Assembly: GCA_963977135.1 (NCBI GenBank)
Contig: CAXBNN010000003.1
Location: 1 to 64,000 of the forward strand
Source of the DNA: UBA2040 sp963977135
Lineage (GTDB): Bacteria > Bacteroidota > Bacteroidia > Flavobacteriales_D > Crocinitomicaceae
DNA length: 64,000 nucleotides
Direction: 5' to 3'
Part shown: positions 43,501 through 53,097 of the stretch, one piece after another
Layout: each line of letters starts with the position of its first letter
Numbering within the stretch: position 1 is the first letter of the stretch
Notes under the pieces: model-generated
The model's database searches: none
The model's input: only the letters and a program-made list of their open reading frames with translations
Told to the model about the DNA's origin: nothing
Translations under genes and position numbers: made by a program

Positions 43501-46500
43501 ATCCAACAACTTCACATAGTGGAGGTGATTTGTATTTCAACCTTGGAAATGTTTCAGAAGACGTTTTGAAGGATTCAAGAAAAAGTTTTGAAAATGGTTT
43601 GCCTCCAACTGGTTCTTCGCTAAATGACAATTTAGATACAACGAATTGGGCAAAGGTTTCAACGCAGCAAGTAGTTGTGAATGCATTCGATCAAAACTCT
43701 GATTCAAGAGCAAATCAAGATGTTGGTTTGGATGGATGGAAAAGTTCTGAAGAACAAATTGCGTTTGCGAATTACGTAGCTTGGGTGCAAAGTAATTCTA
43801 CTCTTTCTGCAGCAGCTAAAGCAAGAATGGTTGCCGATGCATCTAGCGATGATTATACCTATTATCTTGACGATCGATACGATAGTAATCTGAAAAACAT
43901 ACTCGAACGATACAAGAAATTTAACGGGACAGAGGGAAATTCACCGACCACCGAAATGTCTGCCCAGATTAATCAAAACGCTTACACCACAATGTCCACT
44001 GTTACTCCTGATAACGAGGACATCAACCAAGATAACAATTTGGGTGAAGCAGAAGCCTACTTCCAATACAAAGTTAGTTTGCGTAAAAACGATCTTGTTG
44101 AAGGGAAAAACTTTGTAACCAACATTCAAGAGTATCAAAACGGAACAAAAACGGAACGTTGGATTCAGTTCAAAGTTCCCGTTCAAGAATTCCAAAAACG
44201 TGTAAATGGGATAAACGATTTTCGTTCCATCCGATTCATGAGAATGTTCATGAAAGATTTCGATGAAGAGGTTGTTCTTCGATTTGCAAGATTAGAATTT
44301 GTACGTGGTGAGTGGAGAAAGTATTTGTTGGATTTAACAGAACCAGGGGAAACTCAACAAAGTGATCCTAACCTGACATTGTTCAATATCGCTGCAGTAA
44401 ACATTGAGGAAAACAACGAAAGAGTTCCTGTAGCTTACGTTATTCCTCCTGGTATTACTCGTGAGATTGACCCATCTCAGCAAAACCAACGTCAGTTAAA
44501 CGAGCAATCGTTGTCATTAGAAGTTTGTAACTTGAAAGATGGTGACGCTCGTGGCGCCTACCGTAATGTTCAATTTGACGTTCGAACTTACAAGAAATTA
44601 AAAATGTTTGTCCACGCTGAACAAGCTTCAAATGCCCAACCCTTAAAGGATGATGATTTGACATTATTCATTCGTTTAGGAACCGACTTCGTCGACAACT
44701 ATTATGAATACGAAATACCTTTAAAGAAAACAGCTCCTGGCGCAACAGTTGATACAGAGGTCTGGCCTGAACTCAATAACGTCGAGATTATTTTTGATAA
44801 TTTATTAGATCTTAAAAAAGAAAGGAACAGGGCAATTGAAACTGGCAACGCGACGATTTCGTATACGGTTGAATATGCAGCCATTGATCCAGAAAACTCA
44901 CAGAGAAGAATAAAAGTTAAGGGTAGTCCAAACCTTCAAGGAATTCGTACCATGATGATAGGTATCCGAAATCCGGATAGAGATCAAAACATCACATGGC
45001 AAGATGATGGACAAAGCAAATGTGCCACTGTTTGGGTAAATGAGTTGCGTTTGACGGACTTTATTTCTGAAGGCGGGTCTGCAGCTGTTGCACAAGCTCA
45101 AGTTCAACTTGCCGATTTTGCAAACGTTGCAATGTCAGGAAACTACAGTGGAACCAACTGGGGAAGTGTAGAAAGTAGAGTTCAAGAAAGACAACGAAAC
45201 CAAAAATTTGGTGTGGATATCAACACCAATATTCAATTGGGACAGTTTTTCGGGAAACGAGCACGCGTTAGTCTTCCTTTCTTTTATGGCTATTCTAGAG
45301 GGGTGATCAATCCTGAATATGATCCTTTCAATCCTGATGTGAGACTTAAGGACTACGATTTAACTGAGCGAAAAGAGAAAGCGAGATTGGGTCAAGACTT
45401 TACGGAAAGAAAATCGTATAATTTCACGAACGTACGCAAGGAATTAAAAGCTGGAGCAAAACCAACCATCTTTAGTATTTCAAATTGGTCAGCAGGATAT
45501 TCTTACAGTGAATTACTGCAACGTGATTTTAATATTACTTACGACAGAACGAAAACTTGGAGTGGTAATTTAAATTACGCCTACTCTTTCAATTCAAAAC
45601 CGATTGAACCTTTTAAAAAGGTGAAATTCATGTCGAAATCAAAATATTGGCGAATCGTTCGGGAAATGAATTTATTCCTTTTACCTAAAAATATTTCGTT
45701 CAGTAATGATGCAACTCGTATGTACAATGAACGACAAATTAGAAACAACTTGGTTCCTGATTTTGAATTTGCACCCGTTTACGCAAAACAGTTCTTCTGG
45801 AACCGCCGATATGGTTTAGGATATGACATTACGAAAAATTTAAAAGCAACTTTTGATGCTACCAACAAGGCCTTATTCTCTGAAGCCAATGGACGTGTAG
45901 ATAGAAAAGAAGATCCTGAAGGTTATCAGCAATTCAAAGATTCTATTCGGACACAAATGCGAACGTTTGGTAAAACAACGGATTATTCACACAACTATAA
46001 TCTAACGTACAACATACCATTCGACAAAATTCCAGTTCTCGACATGGTTTCTGGTAATATTAAATACGGTGGTTCATACAATTGGCAACGTGCTCCTTTG
46101 GGTCAAAACCAATTCGGAAATGTTATGCAAAATAACCGTACAGTTAATGTTACTGGGCAAGTTAACATGACGAATCTGTACAACAAAATTCCTTACTTGA
46201 AAAGAGTAAATGGTGCAGGGCGAGGAAATACGCGCGGAAGAATTGAACAATCAGGTGATTCGAGAGGAAATACAAGAGCCACTCCACCACCAAAACCTTC
46301 TACTATTGAGAAGGATACAGTAGGAATGTCCAAGCGTGAAAAACGAAAGTACTTCCGAAAAATCCGTCGTGACGAAAGAAAAGCTCGCCAAGAAAAAAAT
46401 AAAAATAAAGAAGTCAACCCTATTGCAGGCTTTGGATTGAGAATGGTTATGTCTCTGCGAAATGTTTCTGCAACTTATGGTCAGAATGATGGTACATTAT

Positions 46501-47831
46501 TGCCAGGTTATAGAAACACAGCAAATGTTCTCGGATTTGACGATGGCTATAACAATACCCTCGGCGGCTTTATCTTCGGTAGGCAGAGCTATTCCATTTT
46601 CGGCAAAGAGAATGGTTATGACATAGCAAACGCCAGTGCAGAGCGTGGTTGGCTGGTGAAAAATCAAGATTTAAATAAGCAACATACCATTGCGCACAGT
46701 ACGAATTTCTCTGGTAGGGCGAGTTTAGAACCGTTCAAAGATTTCACTATCGAACTTACCATGAATCGAACTTATAACATAAATTCTAATGACTTCTTCC
46801 GTTGGGACGAAACGAGCCAACAATACGAAGCACAAAGTAGAGTTGAAGTTTCTACCTTGACGTACACGAATATCACGATAGGTTCAGCATTTACGAAGTA
46901 TGACAGAAAAACCTACTCTTCTGCAACTTTCGACCAAATGTTGACGAATTTATCACAGGTTTCTGAAATCGTTGGTTCTCGAAACGCTAACTCGTCACTA
47001 TTATCTACGGGTTATTACGACGGATACGGCAAATCACAACAAGAAGTAGTCTTAGGAGCATTCTTAACGGCATACGGCAACAAATCTGCGAGTAGTAAGA
47101 CTATTAATCCATTGTCAAATGTTCCTTTGCCAAACTGGACAGTAAACTACAACGGATTATCGAAATTTAAATTCATGAAGAAATTTGTGCGGAACTTTGT
47201 TCTTCGTCACGGATATTCTTCTACGACGAGTGTTTCAGGAATTCAAACAAATTTAAATGCAACATTTGATCAAAATGATTTGCCAACAGCTCGAGATTTG
47301 AACAATAACTATATTGCACAAAATCAAATCCAAAATGTGACGATGACTGAACGGTTCTCTCCATTGTTTGGATTGGATGCGACTTGGATCGTTAAAAGCA
47401 AAGGAAAAGAGCAAGGTTTGTTGACCAAATTTGAGATTAAAAAAGACAGAAGTGTTACGCTTTCATTAAACAATAATCAAGTTACCGAAATTGTTGGGAA
47501 CGAAATTGTTGTTGGATCTGGTTATAAATTCACACAAGTGAAATTGCCAATCAAGCAAGTGAAAGCGAGTGATGTGAATTTGAGATTCGATTTCTCTTTC
47601 CGTGATAATTTGACTGTAATTCGCAAGATTGTAGAAAATACAGATCAAGCTACAGCAGGTCAGCGAGTTGTTTCAATTAAATTCTCTGCAGATTATAACG
47701 TAGGTAAAAACTTAACGATTATGTATTATTACGACCAAGTAATCAATACACCAAAAATCGCTAGTTCTTATCCGACAGGAAACTTGAGTACAGGTATTCG
47801 TTTACGATTCAACCTAGGAGGAATTCAATGA
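40506..47831 (+). CDS. sprA: SprA, outer-membrane translocon of the type IX secretion system
   Basis: SprA (Sov in Porphyromonas) forms the very large beta-barrel pore through which T9SS cargo crosses the outer membrane, and is needed for gliding in species that glide. The 2441-residue product begins with a signal peptide (LRFLLLCIAIILQGNSVFAQ) and has alternating beta-strand regions throughout, ending in a barrel-like YPTGNLSTGIRLRFNLGG. A basic, low-complexity loop near residues 1900–1970 (KREKRKYFRKIRRDERKARQ) interrupts the barrel; such inserts vary between species. The start is GTG at 40506, 3 bases after ruvA, because the signal peptide needs it. It overlaps the next gene by 4 bases. 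Two cargo proteins with sorting domains are encoded in this window. Confidence 0.97.
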   Translation: MILNNLLKYNTLRFLLLCIAIILQGNSVFAQDDSTMHFPIVNVNDPTLTQPQSFDLGDPSSVQQTIIYDPITGKYVFQEQLGKSGVNFRNPSMMTLDEYLEYERKKALADNWKEKIDEQTEEGQPLEYPIKINSKVFENFFGSDEITIRPQGSVELSFGVNSSRYDNPILPVKQRRVTRFDFQQQIQLNLVGQIGTKLKIGASYNTQAAFDFDNITKLEYTGKEDQIMQKIALGNVSMPLPTSLIQGSQTLFGAYTQMKFGRATVDLIAASSKGKRQEINIEGKAQIQPFALSADNYEVNRHYFLNMYHHDHYDEAMATAPIVSSTINITRIEVWLTNRTNNIENTRNIVAFSDIGEGKQVNLEGNPGNVTGNDIPDNSANGLYDWASNQPLIRGFNNAVSVLAAQTNSPGPFKQAVHYEKVENAKKLTEQEYSYNAQLGYISLNIPLNNDEVLGVAYEYTYRGQTYQVGELSTDGIDGQNALIVKLLKPTITSPQNKIWDLMMKNVYSIGAYQVDQTGFRLNILYNNPETSLLVPFFPYPGLDEVQLITMLEMDRINLNQQPFQDGVFDFVPITFNGNRQENGGTINTRNGRVYFSTVEPFGKTLKKKLQDANMPGVFIDRIAFTELYDSTKTAAQQIPSKNRFMIQGEFQSSVTSDIPLNALNVPEGAVSVTAGGIKLTEGVDYTVDYNLGRVKILNSGILESNTPIKVSIESNSVFGFQARSLIGGRYNYRFNENFNVGGTWMRMLERPVTQKVDIGSEPFKNNIIGVDVAFKTEVPFLTKLVDFLPVISTREKSYFSFTGEFAHLIPGTPRAINKTGISYVDDFEGSQSTIDLKSFSAWHIASVPQGQPDLFPEADLTTLKPGFNRAKLAWYSIDPVFFQNNQFTPQHIQDDQVMKDDSRMRLVQQTDIFPNLQQQYGSVTNISVLDLAYYPKERGMYNYDTTNTVDADGLFTNPQARWGGITRALTTNDFEQANIEFIQFWMLDPFNADAENADPTTSHSGGDLYFNLGNVSEDVLKDSRKSFENGLPPTGSSLNDNLDTTNWAKVSTQQVVVNAFDQNSDSRANQDVGLDGWKSSEEQIAFANYVAWVQSNSTLSAAAKARMVADASSDDYTYYLDDRYDSNLKNILERYKKFNGTEGNSPTTEMSAQINQNAYTTMSTVTPDNEDINQDNNLGEAEAYFQYKVSLRKNDLVEGKNFVTNIQEYQNGTKTERWIQFKVPVQEFQKRVNGINDFRSIRFMRMFMKDFDEEVVLRFARLEFVRGEWRKYLLDLTEPGETQQSDPNLTLFNIAAVNIEENNERVPVAYVIPPGITREIDPSQQNQRQLNEQSLSLEVCNLKDGDARGAYRNVQFDVRTYKKLKMFVHAEQASNAQPLKDDDLTLFIRLGTDFVDNYYEYEIPLKKTAPGATVDTEVWPELNNVEIIFDNLLDLKKERNRAIETGNATISYTVEYAAIDPENSQRRIKVKGSPNLQGIRTMMIGIRNPDRDQNITWQDDGQSKCATVWVNELRLTDFISEGGSAAVAQAQVQLADFANVAMSGNYSGTNWGSVESRVQERQRNQKFGVDINTNIQLGQFFGKRARVSLPFFYGYSRGVINPEYDPFNPDVRLKDYDLTERKEKARLGQDFTERKSYNFTNVRKELKAGAKPTIFSISNWSAGYSYSELLQRDFNITYDRTKTWSGNLNYAYSFNSKPIEPFKKVKFMSKSKYWRIVREMNLFLLPKNISFSNDATRMYNERQIRNNLVPDFEFAPVYAKQFFWNRRYGLGYDITKNLKATFDATNKALFSEANGRVDRKEDPEGYQQFKDSIRTQMRTFGKTTDYSHNYNLTYNIPFDKIPVLDMVSGNIKYGGSYNWQRAPLGQNQFGNVMQNNRTVNVTGQVNMTNLYNKIPYLKRVNGAGRGNTRGRIEQSGDSRGNTRATPPPKPSTIEKDTVGMSKREKRKYFRKIRRDERKARQEKNKNKEVNPIAGFGLRMVMSLRNVSATYGQNDGTLLPGYRNTANVLGFDDGYNNTLGGFIFGRQSYSIFGKENGYDIANASAERGWLVKNQDLNKQHTIAHSTNFSGRASLEPFKDFTIELTMNRTYNINSNDFFRWDETSQQYEAQSRVEVSTLTYTNITIGSAFTKYDRKTYSSATFDQMLTNLSQVSEIVGSRNANSSLLSTGYYDGYGKSQQEVVLGAFLTAYGNKSASSKTINPLSNVPLPNWTVNYNGLSKFKFMKKFVRNFVLRHGYSSTTSVSGIQTNLNATFDQNDLPTARDLNNNYIAQNQIQNVTMTERFSPLFGLDATWIVKSKGKEQGLLTKFEIKKDRSVTLSLNNNQVTEIVGNEIVVGSGYKFTQVKLPIKQVKASDVNLRFDFSFRDNLTVIRKIVENTDQATAGQRVVSIKFSADYNVGKNLTIMYYYDQVINTPKIASSYPTGNLSTGIRLRFNLGGIQ

Positions 47832-48277
47832 TAAGTGTTAAAAAAGCCGAGGACAAACATGTTGAAGCCATTTATGCTTTAATCAAAGAATTGGCTCTTT
47901 ATGAAAAAGCCCCGGAACAAGTTACCAATACAGCTGAACAACTTCGTTATGATTTATTTGTCGATCCTATTTGCGAAGCAATAGTAGCTGAAGAGAATGA
48001 TGTTGTCTTGGGCTTTGCTTTATGTTATACATCTTACTCAACTTGGAAAGGTCGATCACTTTATCTCGAAGATTTCTACGTTAGCGAACAACACAGAAAA
48101 CGAGGCATTGGTCAAATGCTTTTTGATGAAGTTATAAATATGGCCAAGGAAAAAAAAGTTGCTCGAATGGATTGGCAAGTTTTAGAATGGAATCAACTGG
48201 CTATCGACTTCTATAAGAAAAACAATTCTATCTTGGACCCAGAATGGGTAAATGGTCGAATGTTCTTCGAGGTGTAA
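47828..48277 (+). CDS. GNAT-family N-acetyltransferase (diamine acetyltransferase-like)
   Basis: The 149-residue product has the GNAT acetyl-CoA loop VSEQHRKRGIGQMLFDEV (about 83–100). It also has the features of the spermidine/thialysine acetyltransferase subgroup: IYALIKELALYEKAPEQV, YLEDFYVSE and DWQVLEWNQLAIDFYKK. It would transfer acetyl groups to a small amine; the exact substrate is uncertain. Its ATG overlaps the sprA stop (ATGA), so it is translated with sprA even though the functions look unrelated. Confidence 0.9.
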   Translation: MISVKKAEDKHVEAIYALIKELALYEKAPEQVTNTAEQLRYDLFVDPICEAIVAEENDVVLGFALCYTSYSTWKGRSLYLEDFYVSEQHRKRGIGQMLFDEVINMAKEKKVARMDWQVLEWNQLAIDFYKKNNSILDPEWVNGRMFFEV

Positions 48278-48307
48278 ACAAATAGTTTTCTCAATCGTTA
48301 AGTTTCT

Positions 48308-49192
48308 ATGGCAAAAATTGTGATTGCTGGCGGTACAGGAATGATCGGTCAGCGTATTGAAAAATTGTTACTCGCAAAAAATCATGAGGTTTTTATTCTA
48401 ACTAGGAGCCCAAAAAAGGCCAACCATATTGCTTGGGATTTAGAAAATAAAACCATCGATACCTTAAAAATTGAGGGAACAAATTACCTCATCAATCTGT
48501 GTGGTGAAAACATTGGTAGTAAACGCTGGACCAAAAAAAGGAAAGTAGAACTGCACGATTCTAGAATTGGAACTAATACTTTTCTCTATGAAAAATTCAA
48601 GGGATTAAAGTCACTCAATCAATTTCTTTCAGCTTCAGGTATCAATTGTTATCCGCTGGATTCAATTGACACACCTCAGCTTGAAAAAGATGCATATGGC
48701 AGTGATTATCTGTCGCAACTTGTTAGAGCCTGGGAAGAATCTGCTGATCTTTTTTCAGACGATGCTCTCGTTGCAAAAATTCGCATTTCCATGGTTTTAG
48801 ATAAAGAGGATGGCGCTCTTCAAAAACTACTTCCTTTAGCAAAATGGGGAGTGCTTTCTCCAATGGGAAATGGCAAACAGTGGATGAACTGGGTGCATAT
48901 TGAAGATGTTTCGAGCGCTTATGTATTCGCAATTGAAAACAATTTGGACGGAGCTTTTAATCTTACAGGTCAGCCAGAAAAAAACACCGACTTTACCAAG
49001 GCTTTATTAAAAAGCCAGGGAAGACGATTGATTTTTCCTAAAATACCCTCTTTCGTCCTAAAAATGATACTTGGAGAGCAAGCAACCATTGTTTTGGATG
49101 GTGTGAAAGGCGATAATTCCAAATTGAAAAATCTAGGATTCACATACAAGTTCGAAACTATCGAAAGCGCCTTTACTGATCTTTTTGGATAG
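48308..49192 (+). CDS. TIGR01777-type NAD(P)-dependent epimerase
   Basis: The 294-residue product is an extended short-chain dehydrogenase of the YfcH/SulA (TIGR01777) family. The Rossmann motif IAGGTGMIGQRI (residues 5–16) is followed by YLINLCGENIGSKRWTKKRK and SRIGTNTF, both hallmarks of the family, then LSASGINCYP and the C-terminal DUF1731-like region (FPKIPSFVLKMILGE). Members bind NADP but their substrate is not well defined. It lies 30 bases after the acetyltransferase gene and ends 3 bases from the stop of the opposing phoH gene. Confidence 0.9.
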   Translation: MAKIVIAGGTGMIGQRIEKLLLAKNHEVFILTRSPKKANHIAWDLENKTIDTLKIEGTNYLINLCGENIGSKRWTKKRKVELHDSRIGTNTFLYEKFKGLKSLNQFLSASGINCYPLDSIDTPQLEKDAYGSDYLSQLVRAWEESADLFSDDALVAKIRISMVLDKEDGALQKLLPLAKWGVLSPMGNGKQWMNWVHIEDVSSAYVFAIENNLDGAFNLTGQPEKNTDFTKALLKSQGRRLIFPKIPSFVLKMILGEQATIVLDGVKGDNSKLKNLGFTYKFETIESAFTDLFG

Positions 49193-49195
49193 AAA

Positions 49196-50524
49196 TTACA
49201 ATAGGTCGTTAGCCAAATTCGCTAATTCCGAACGCTCTCCTTTTTCCAATTTGATATGAGCGAACAATTGTTGCCCTTTCAATCGGTCAATCAGGTAAGA
49301 TAATCCATTACTGTTTTCATCCAAATAAGGTGTGTCAATTTGATGACAGTCACCGGTGAAAATTATCTTTGTTCCTTCACCAGCACGTGTAATGATGGTT
49401 TTAATTTCATGTGGTGTTAAATTCTGTGCTTCATCAATAATAAACATGATGTTTGACAAACTTCTACCACGGATAAAGGCAAGTGGTGTAATAATAATTT
49501 TGCCTTGTTGCTCCATTTCCAAAATGGCTTTGTGCTTCTTCTCATTCTCACCAAATTGAGCTTTAATGAATTTAAGGTTATCCCAAAGTGGCTCCATGTA
49601 AGGACTAATTTTATCATTGGCATCGCCTGGTAAAAAGCCTATTTCTTTATTCGATAGCGGAACAATTGGTCGAGCCAAAATAACCTGATGAAACGATTTT
49701 GATTGTTCTAAAGCAGACGCTAAAGCCAATAAAGTTTTTCCAGTTCCTGCAACTCCTTGCAAGGCAACTAGTTTGATGTTTGGATTCAACAGTGCATTCA
49801 AAGCAAATGCTTGTTCGGCATTTTTTGGTTTTACTCCGTACACAAATTCCTTTTCAATTCGCTCTATTTGATCCATCCACGGATTGTAAACAGCCAGAGA
49901 AGATGACTTTCCATTTTTCAAAATGTAATATCCATTTGGCGCTTTTCGATCACCTAGAATTCCGTCTTCATCAATTCTTCCTCTTGTAAATATTTCTCGT
50001 ATTACTTCAGAATCGATGTTTTCAATCGTCATCGTTGACGCATCTTCCAACTCATTTATAGATACTTTACCTGTCTCATAATCCTCGGCCATAATGCCTA
50101 AGGCTTTCGCCTTAATCCTAAGGTTGATATCTTTTGTTATAAGAATGACATCCTTCGTTTTTTCCTGTTCCTTCAAAAACAACGCAGAGTTGATAATTTT
50201 ATGGTCATTTTTTCCATGAGCATAAATGTCTTCGGCATTTAAACCTTCAGGTGTTGTTTCTAAAATCACTTTGAAATCACCTTTGTTTTTACCAAGACTT
50301 ATCCATTCTTGCAAGCTAGTCGTGATAGACATTTTATCGATGAAACGTATAACCTCTCGAGCGGAGAAATTCTTAGAATCATTTCCCACTTTAAATTTAT
50401 CCAGCTCTTCCAAAACTGTAATTGGAATTGCAACGTGGTTGTTTTCGAAATTTGTTATTGCTTGGTGATCATGAATAAGAACGGATGTATCGAGTACATA
50501 AATCTTTTCCTTTTTTTTCGGCAT
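49196..50524 (-). CDS. PhoH family protein with PIN domain (PhoH2)
   Basis: The 442-residue protein joins an N-terminal PIN ribonuclease domain (YVLDTSVLIHDHQAI, residues 9–23, with later Asp residues in VILITKDINLRIKAKALG) to a C-terminal PhoH ATPase domain: Walker A GVAGTGKTLLALA (about 257–269) and Walker B IMFIIDEAQNLTPHE (about 358–372). PhoH2 proteins studied in actinobacteria are RNA helicase/RNases, often paired with an antitoxin. Here there is no small partner gene upstream, so a housekeeping RNA-processing or stress role is likelier. The start at 50524 opens with the conserved PIN strand. Confidence 0.93.
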   Translation of the reverse strand: MPKKKEKIYVLDTSVLIHDHQAITNFENNHVAIPITVLEELDKFKVGNDSKNFSAREVIRFIDKMSITTSLQEWISLGKNKGDFKVILETTPEGLNAEDIYAHGKNDHKIINSALFLKEQEKTKDVILITKDINLRIKAKALGIMAEDYETGKVSINELEDASTMTIENIDSEVIREIFTRGRIDEDGILGDRKAPNGYYILKNGKSSSLAVYNPWMDQIERIEKEFVYGVKPKNAEQAFALNALLNPNIKLVALQGVAGTGKTLLALASALEQSKSFHQVILARPIVPLSNKEIGFLPGDANDKISPYMEPLWDNLKFIKAQFGENEKKHKAILEMEQQGKIIITPLAFIRGRSLSNIMFIIDEAQNLTPHEIKTIITRAGEGTKIIFTGDCHQIDTPYLDENSNGLSYLIDRLKGQQLFAHIKLEKGERSELANLANDLL

Positions 50525-50647
50525 AGAAGAGGGTGTATTTTTTTCAAAAGATATAGCTTCTTTATCGATTAGTAGTAAATAATCTCAAAAGGTTTTCTAC
50601 ACAATTTTGTTGATAGTTTTTTATCATTCCACCCAATAAGCAAGGTA

Positions 50648-50676
50648 AAAAAAAGCCCCGCAAAATGCGAGGCTTT
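50648..50676 (-). terminator. Terminator of the secreted metalloprotease gene
   Basis: AAGCC and GGCTT form the base of a hairpin that continues CGCA/TGCG after one mismatch (50653–50675). On the minus strand it is followed by a run of T. It lies 24 bases after the metalloprotease stop. Confidence 0.75.
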
Positions 50677-50699
50677 GTAACTTATGAAATCACAGTTCT

Positions 50700-52871
50700 T
50701 TATTTAACCACGAATTGTATTGTCTTTTTAGAATTACCTTGAGTGATATTCATGAAATACATTCCAGATGCCAAATCAGAAGTATTCATCATCACCAAGT
50801 TTTTACCTGTAGTGGCTTTTATCAATTCAGTACGAATCGATTTTCCAGTGATATCTTGAACAACTAAATAAACATCTGAATTGTCATTTACTGAAAATTG
50901 AATGTTCAACTCATCCTCTGCTGGATTTGGGAACAAAACTAGATTTTCCAAATTATCCAATTCTTGAATATTCGCTGTTCCTGGTCCACCTTGGTATAAA
51001 TTGATTTCGTCAATATAAAGGTTGTTTCCGTTATCACTCTCGAAGCTAAATTTCATTTGCAGTTTATCTACAAAATAAATAGAACCAATGTTTGTCACGT
51101 GCACTTGAACCCAATCACTTTGAGCTGGTGTCCATTCATTTCCTGCTGATTGTGTTGATAAGGATGTAGAAAGTATTGTCTTTCTCAAGTCCCATGTTTC
51201 TCCACAATCCTTTGATGCATGAATCCTAAATACTTCAAAATCCGATGCGTTTCTTCTTCTATGGGCAAACTTAAAGCTGAAGGTTACTTGGGTAGAGGTT
51301 GGTATTCCTGACAAATCTAAAGGTTTTGAATACAATTCGCTCTGATCACCTTCTGAAAGGAAGTAATTTCTTAATCTTACAGATTTTGTTCCTGCCGAAC
51401 CTGCTCCATTGAAAACCTCAAAACTTGAAGCTGCATTACCTTCTGCTCTCCAAAACGAACTTGCATCATTCAAACTAGTATAGCTTTCAAAACTTTCAGA
51501 ATACGGTAAGGTTACCCCGTTAGGTAAAACAGTAATGAAATTTGATTTCGTTGTAGTGAGATTGTTAACGCTATCCGTTGCAACTAACGTTACAGTATAT
51601 GTTCCTGGCGTTGAATAAACCACACTTGGGTTTTGAGCTGTTGAACTTGACGGTGTAGCACCTGGGAAAGTCCAACTCCAACCTTTAACATTGTTAAATG
51701 ATTGGTCTACGAAATCTACTGTATTACCAGCACAAACATACTTAGTCGCAACACTAAAGTCTGCTGAACATATGTAAAGATTACTATCCGCTCCAGTAGC
51801 TATTAAATTCGCAGGTGTACTAATGTTATTTCTACCACCAACCGAAGAAAGTAGCGCTGTACGCATTTTTAATGCTTGTCCTGGAGTAAACATTTTGCTG
51901 CAATATGAATAATTCATATAGTTTTCAACTGGATCAACTTGATCAAATCCCCAATAAGCAAAATCAAGATTACATGTATTTGCAGAAATTTGACAAATTG
52001 TATTTCCTATCGTTTCGGGAGTGTCATCTACACCATCATCAGAATTATTAGCGCAATTAGTGGCTAAACCTGGATTATTGGTTCCTCCCCACACGTGTGG
52101 TAAATTTAGCCAGTGACCAACTTCATGTGTCAATGTGCGACTTGTATAAACTGTACTTGTTCCTATAGACCCAACGTAATGTGACAATACCCAAATTCCA
52201 TTTTTCATACTCGTTCCTGTAAAATTGCTTGGAAGTCTAGTATAACCCGCTGCTCCACCAATATCCTTACATATGAATATGTTTAAATATTTATTTCCTG
52301 GCCATTGACCATTGTAAACATCATTACCAGCAACAATTGCATCTGCTTGACCGCTTCCATCATCACCTTGGGTTGTCATCCAACTTTGCGTTCTTGTTAT
52401 TCCATTGAAACATTGACCATTTGGAGCTTTTGTAGCATAAACAAACTCAATCTCAATGTCCGCTGGATTACTTTGAAAAGGAGTGTAAACATTATTTGCA
52501 TCAGCATTTAATCTTCTATAATCTCTATTCATAATAAACAAAGCATCATCAATCTGAGCTTTTGAAATGTTTTCAGGACCTCCATTGTGTAAAACATGGA
52601 AAACAACAGGTATTCTATATACTATACCTTTCGGTGTGATGTCGAGTTTTCCTTTCGCGAAAATTTCTTCAGACTTCAATTGAGCTTGATCTTTATCCCA
52701 TTGTTTTTTAAACTCATTATTATTCAATTCCTTCGCTAAATGCGTGTGTTGATGGCAGTACTCGATGGACTCACCTTCTCTACAATTCTGCTTATCAATC
52801 ACTCTTTGAGCTGAAACGAATGTGGTGGACATTAAAGAAACCACCATCAATAAATATATTTTTCTAATCAT
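50700..52871 (-). CDS. Secreted M43-type zinc metalloprotease with PKD and T9SS sorting domains
   Basis: The 723-residue product has a signal peptide (IYLLMVVSLMSTTFVSAQ). Its catalytic domain shows the zinc motif THEVGHWLNLPHVWG (HExxHxxxxxH, about 243–257) and later MNYSYCSKMFTPGQ with the Met-turn, as in the pappalysin/cytophagalysin (M43) family. A PKD domain follows (about 370–450; WSWTFPGATPSSSTAQNPSV), then a jelly-roll region (about 470–640) and a T9SS sorting domain from LFPNPAEDELNIQ to the end. It is probably an exoprotease exported through SprA. Paired cysteines in the catalytic domain fit an extracellular protein. It is transcribed alone; upstream 52872–53097 is A/T-rich with no gene. 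Confidence 0.93.
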   Translation of the reverse strand: MIRKIYLLMVVSLMSTTFVSAQRVIDKQNCREGESIEYCHQHTHLAKELNNNEFKKQWDKDQAQLKSEEIFAKGKLDITPKGIVYRIPVVFHVLHNGGPENISKAQIDDALFIMNRDYRRLNADANNVYTPFQSNPADIEIEFVYATKAPNGQCFNGITRTQSWMTTQGDDGSGQADAIVAGNDVYNGQWPGNKYLNIFICKDIGGAAGYTRLPSNFTGTSMKNGIWVLSHYVGSIGTSTVYTSRTLTHEVGHWLNLPHVWGGTNNPGLATNCANNSDDGVDDTPETIGNTICQISANTCNLDFAYWGFDQVDPVENYMNYSYCSKMFTPGQALKMRTALLSSVGGRNNISTPANLIATGADSNLYICSADFSVATKYVCAGNTVDFVDQSFNNVKGWSWTFPGATPSSSTAQNPSVVYSTPGTYTVTLVATDSVNNLTTTKSNFITVLPNGVTLPYSESFESYTSLNDASSFWRAEGNAASSFEVFNGAGSAGTKSVRLRNYFLSEGDQSELYSKPLDLSGIPTSTQVTFSFKFAHRRRNASDFEVFRIHASKDCGETWDLRKTILSTSLSTQSAGNEWTPAQSDWVQVHVTNIGSIYFVDKLQMKFSFESDNGNNLYIDEINLYQGGPGTANIQELDNLENLVLFPNPAEDELNIQFSVNDNSDVYLVVQDITGKSIRTELIKATTGKNLVMMNTSDLASGMYFMNITQGNSKKTIQFVVK

Positions 52872-53097
52872 TTTTATAATTCTATTACTATTAAACAGCT
52901 TGTTACAGCCTTTGTTTATTTTTAAGCTAGACTTGCTCTCTTAAACGACGAATTTACTACATAAGTTGGTTGCGACTTTAATTCATTTCTTTAATTAAAG
53001 AGAATAAAAACTAACATTAGTGGAAACCTAACGTTAAATATTCGTCAAAAAATATACCATGTAAAGTAACTCTAGTCACATTCGACTAGAAAGCCTA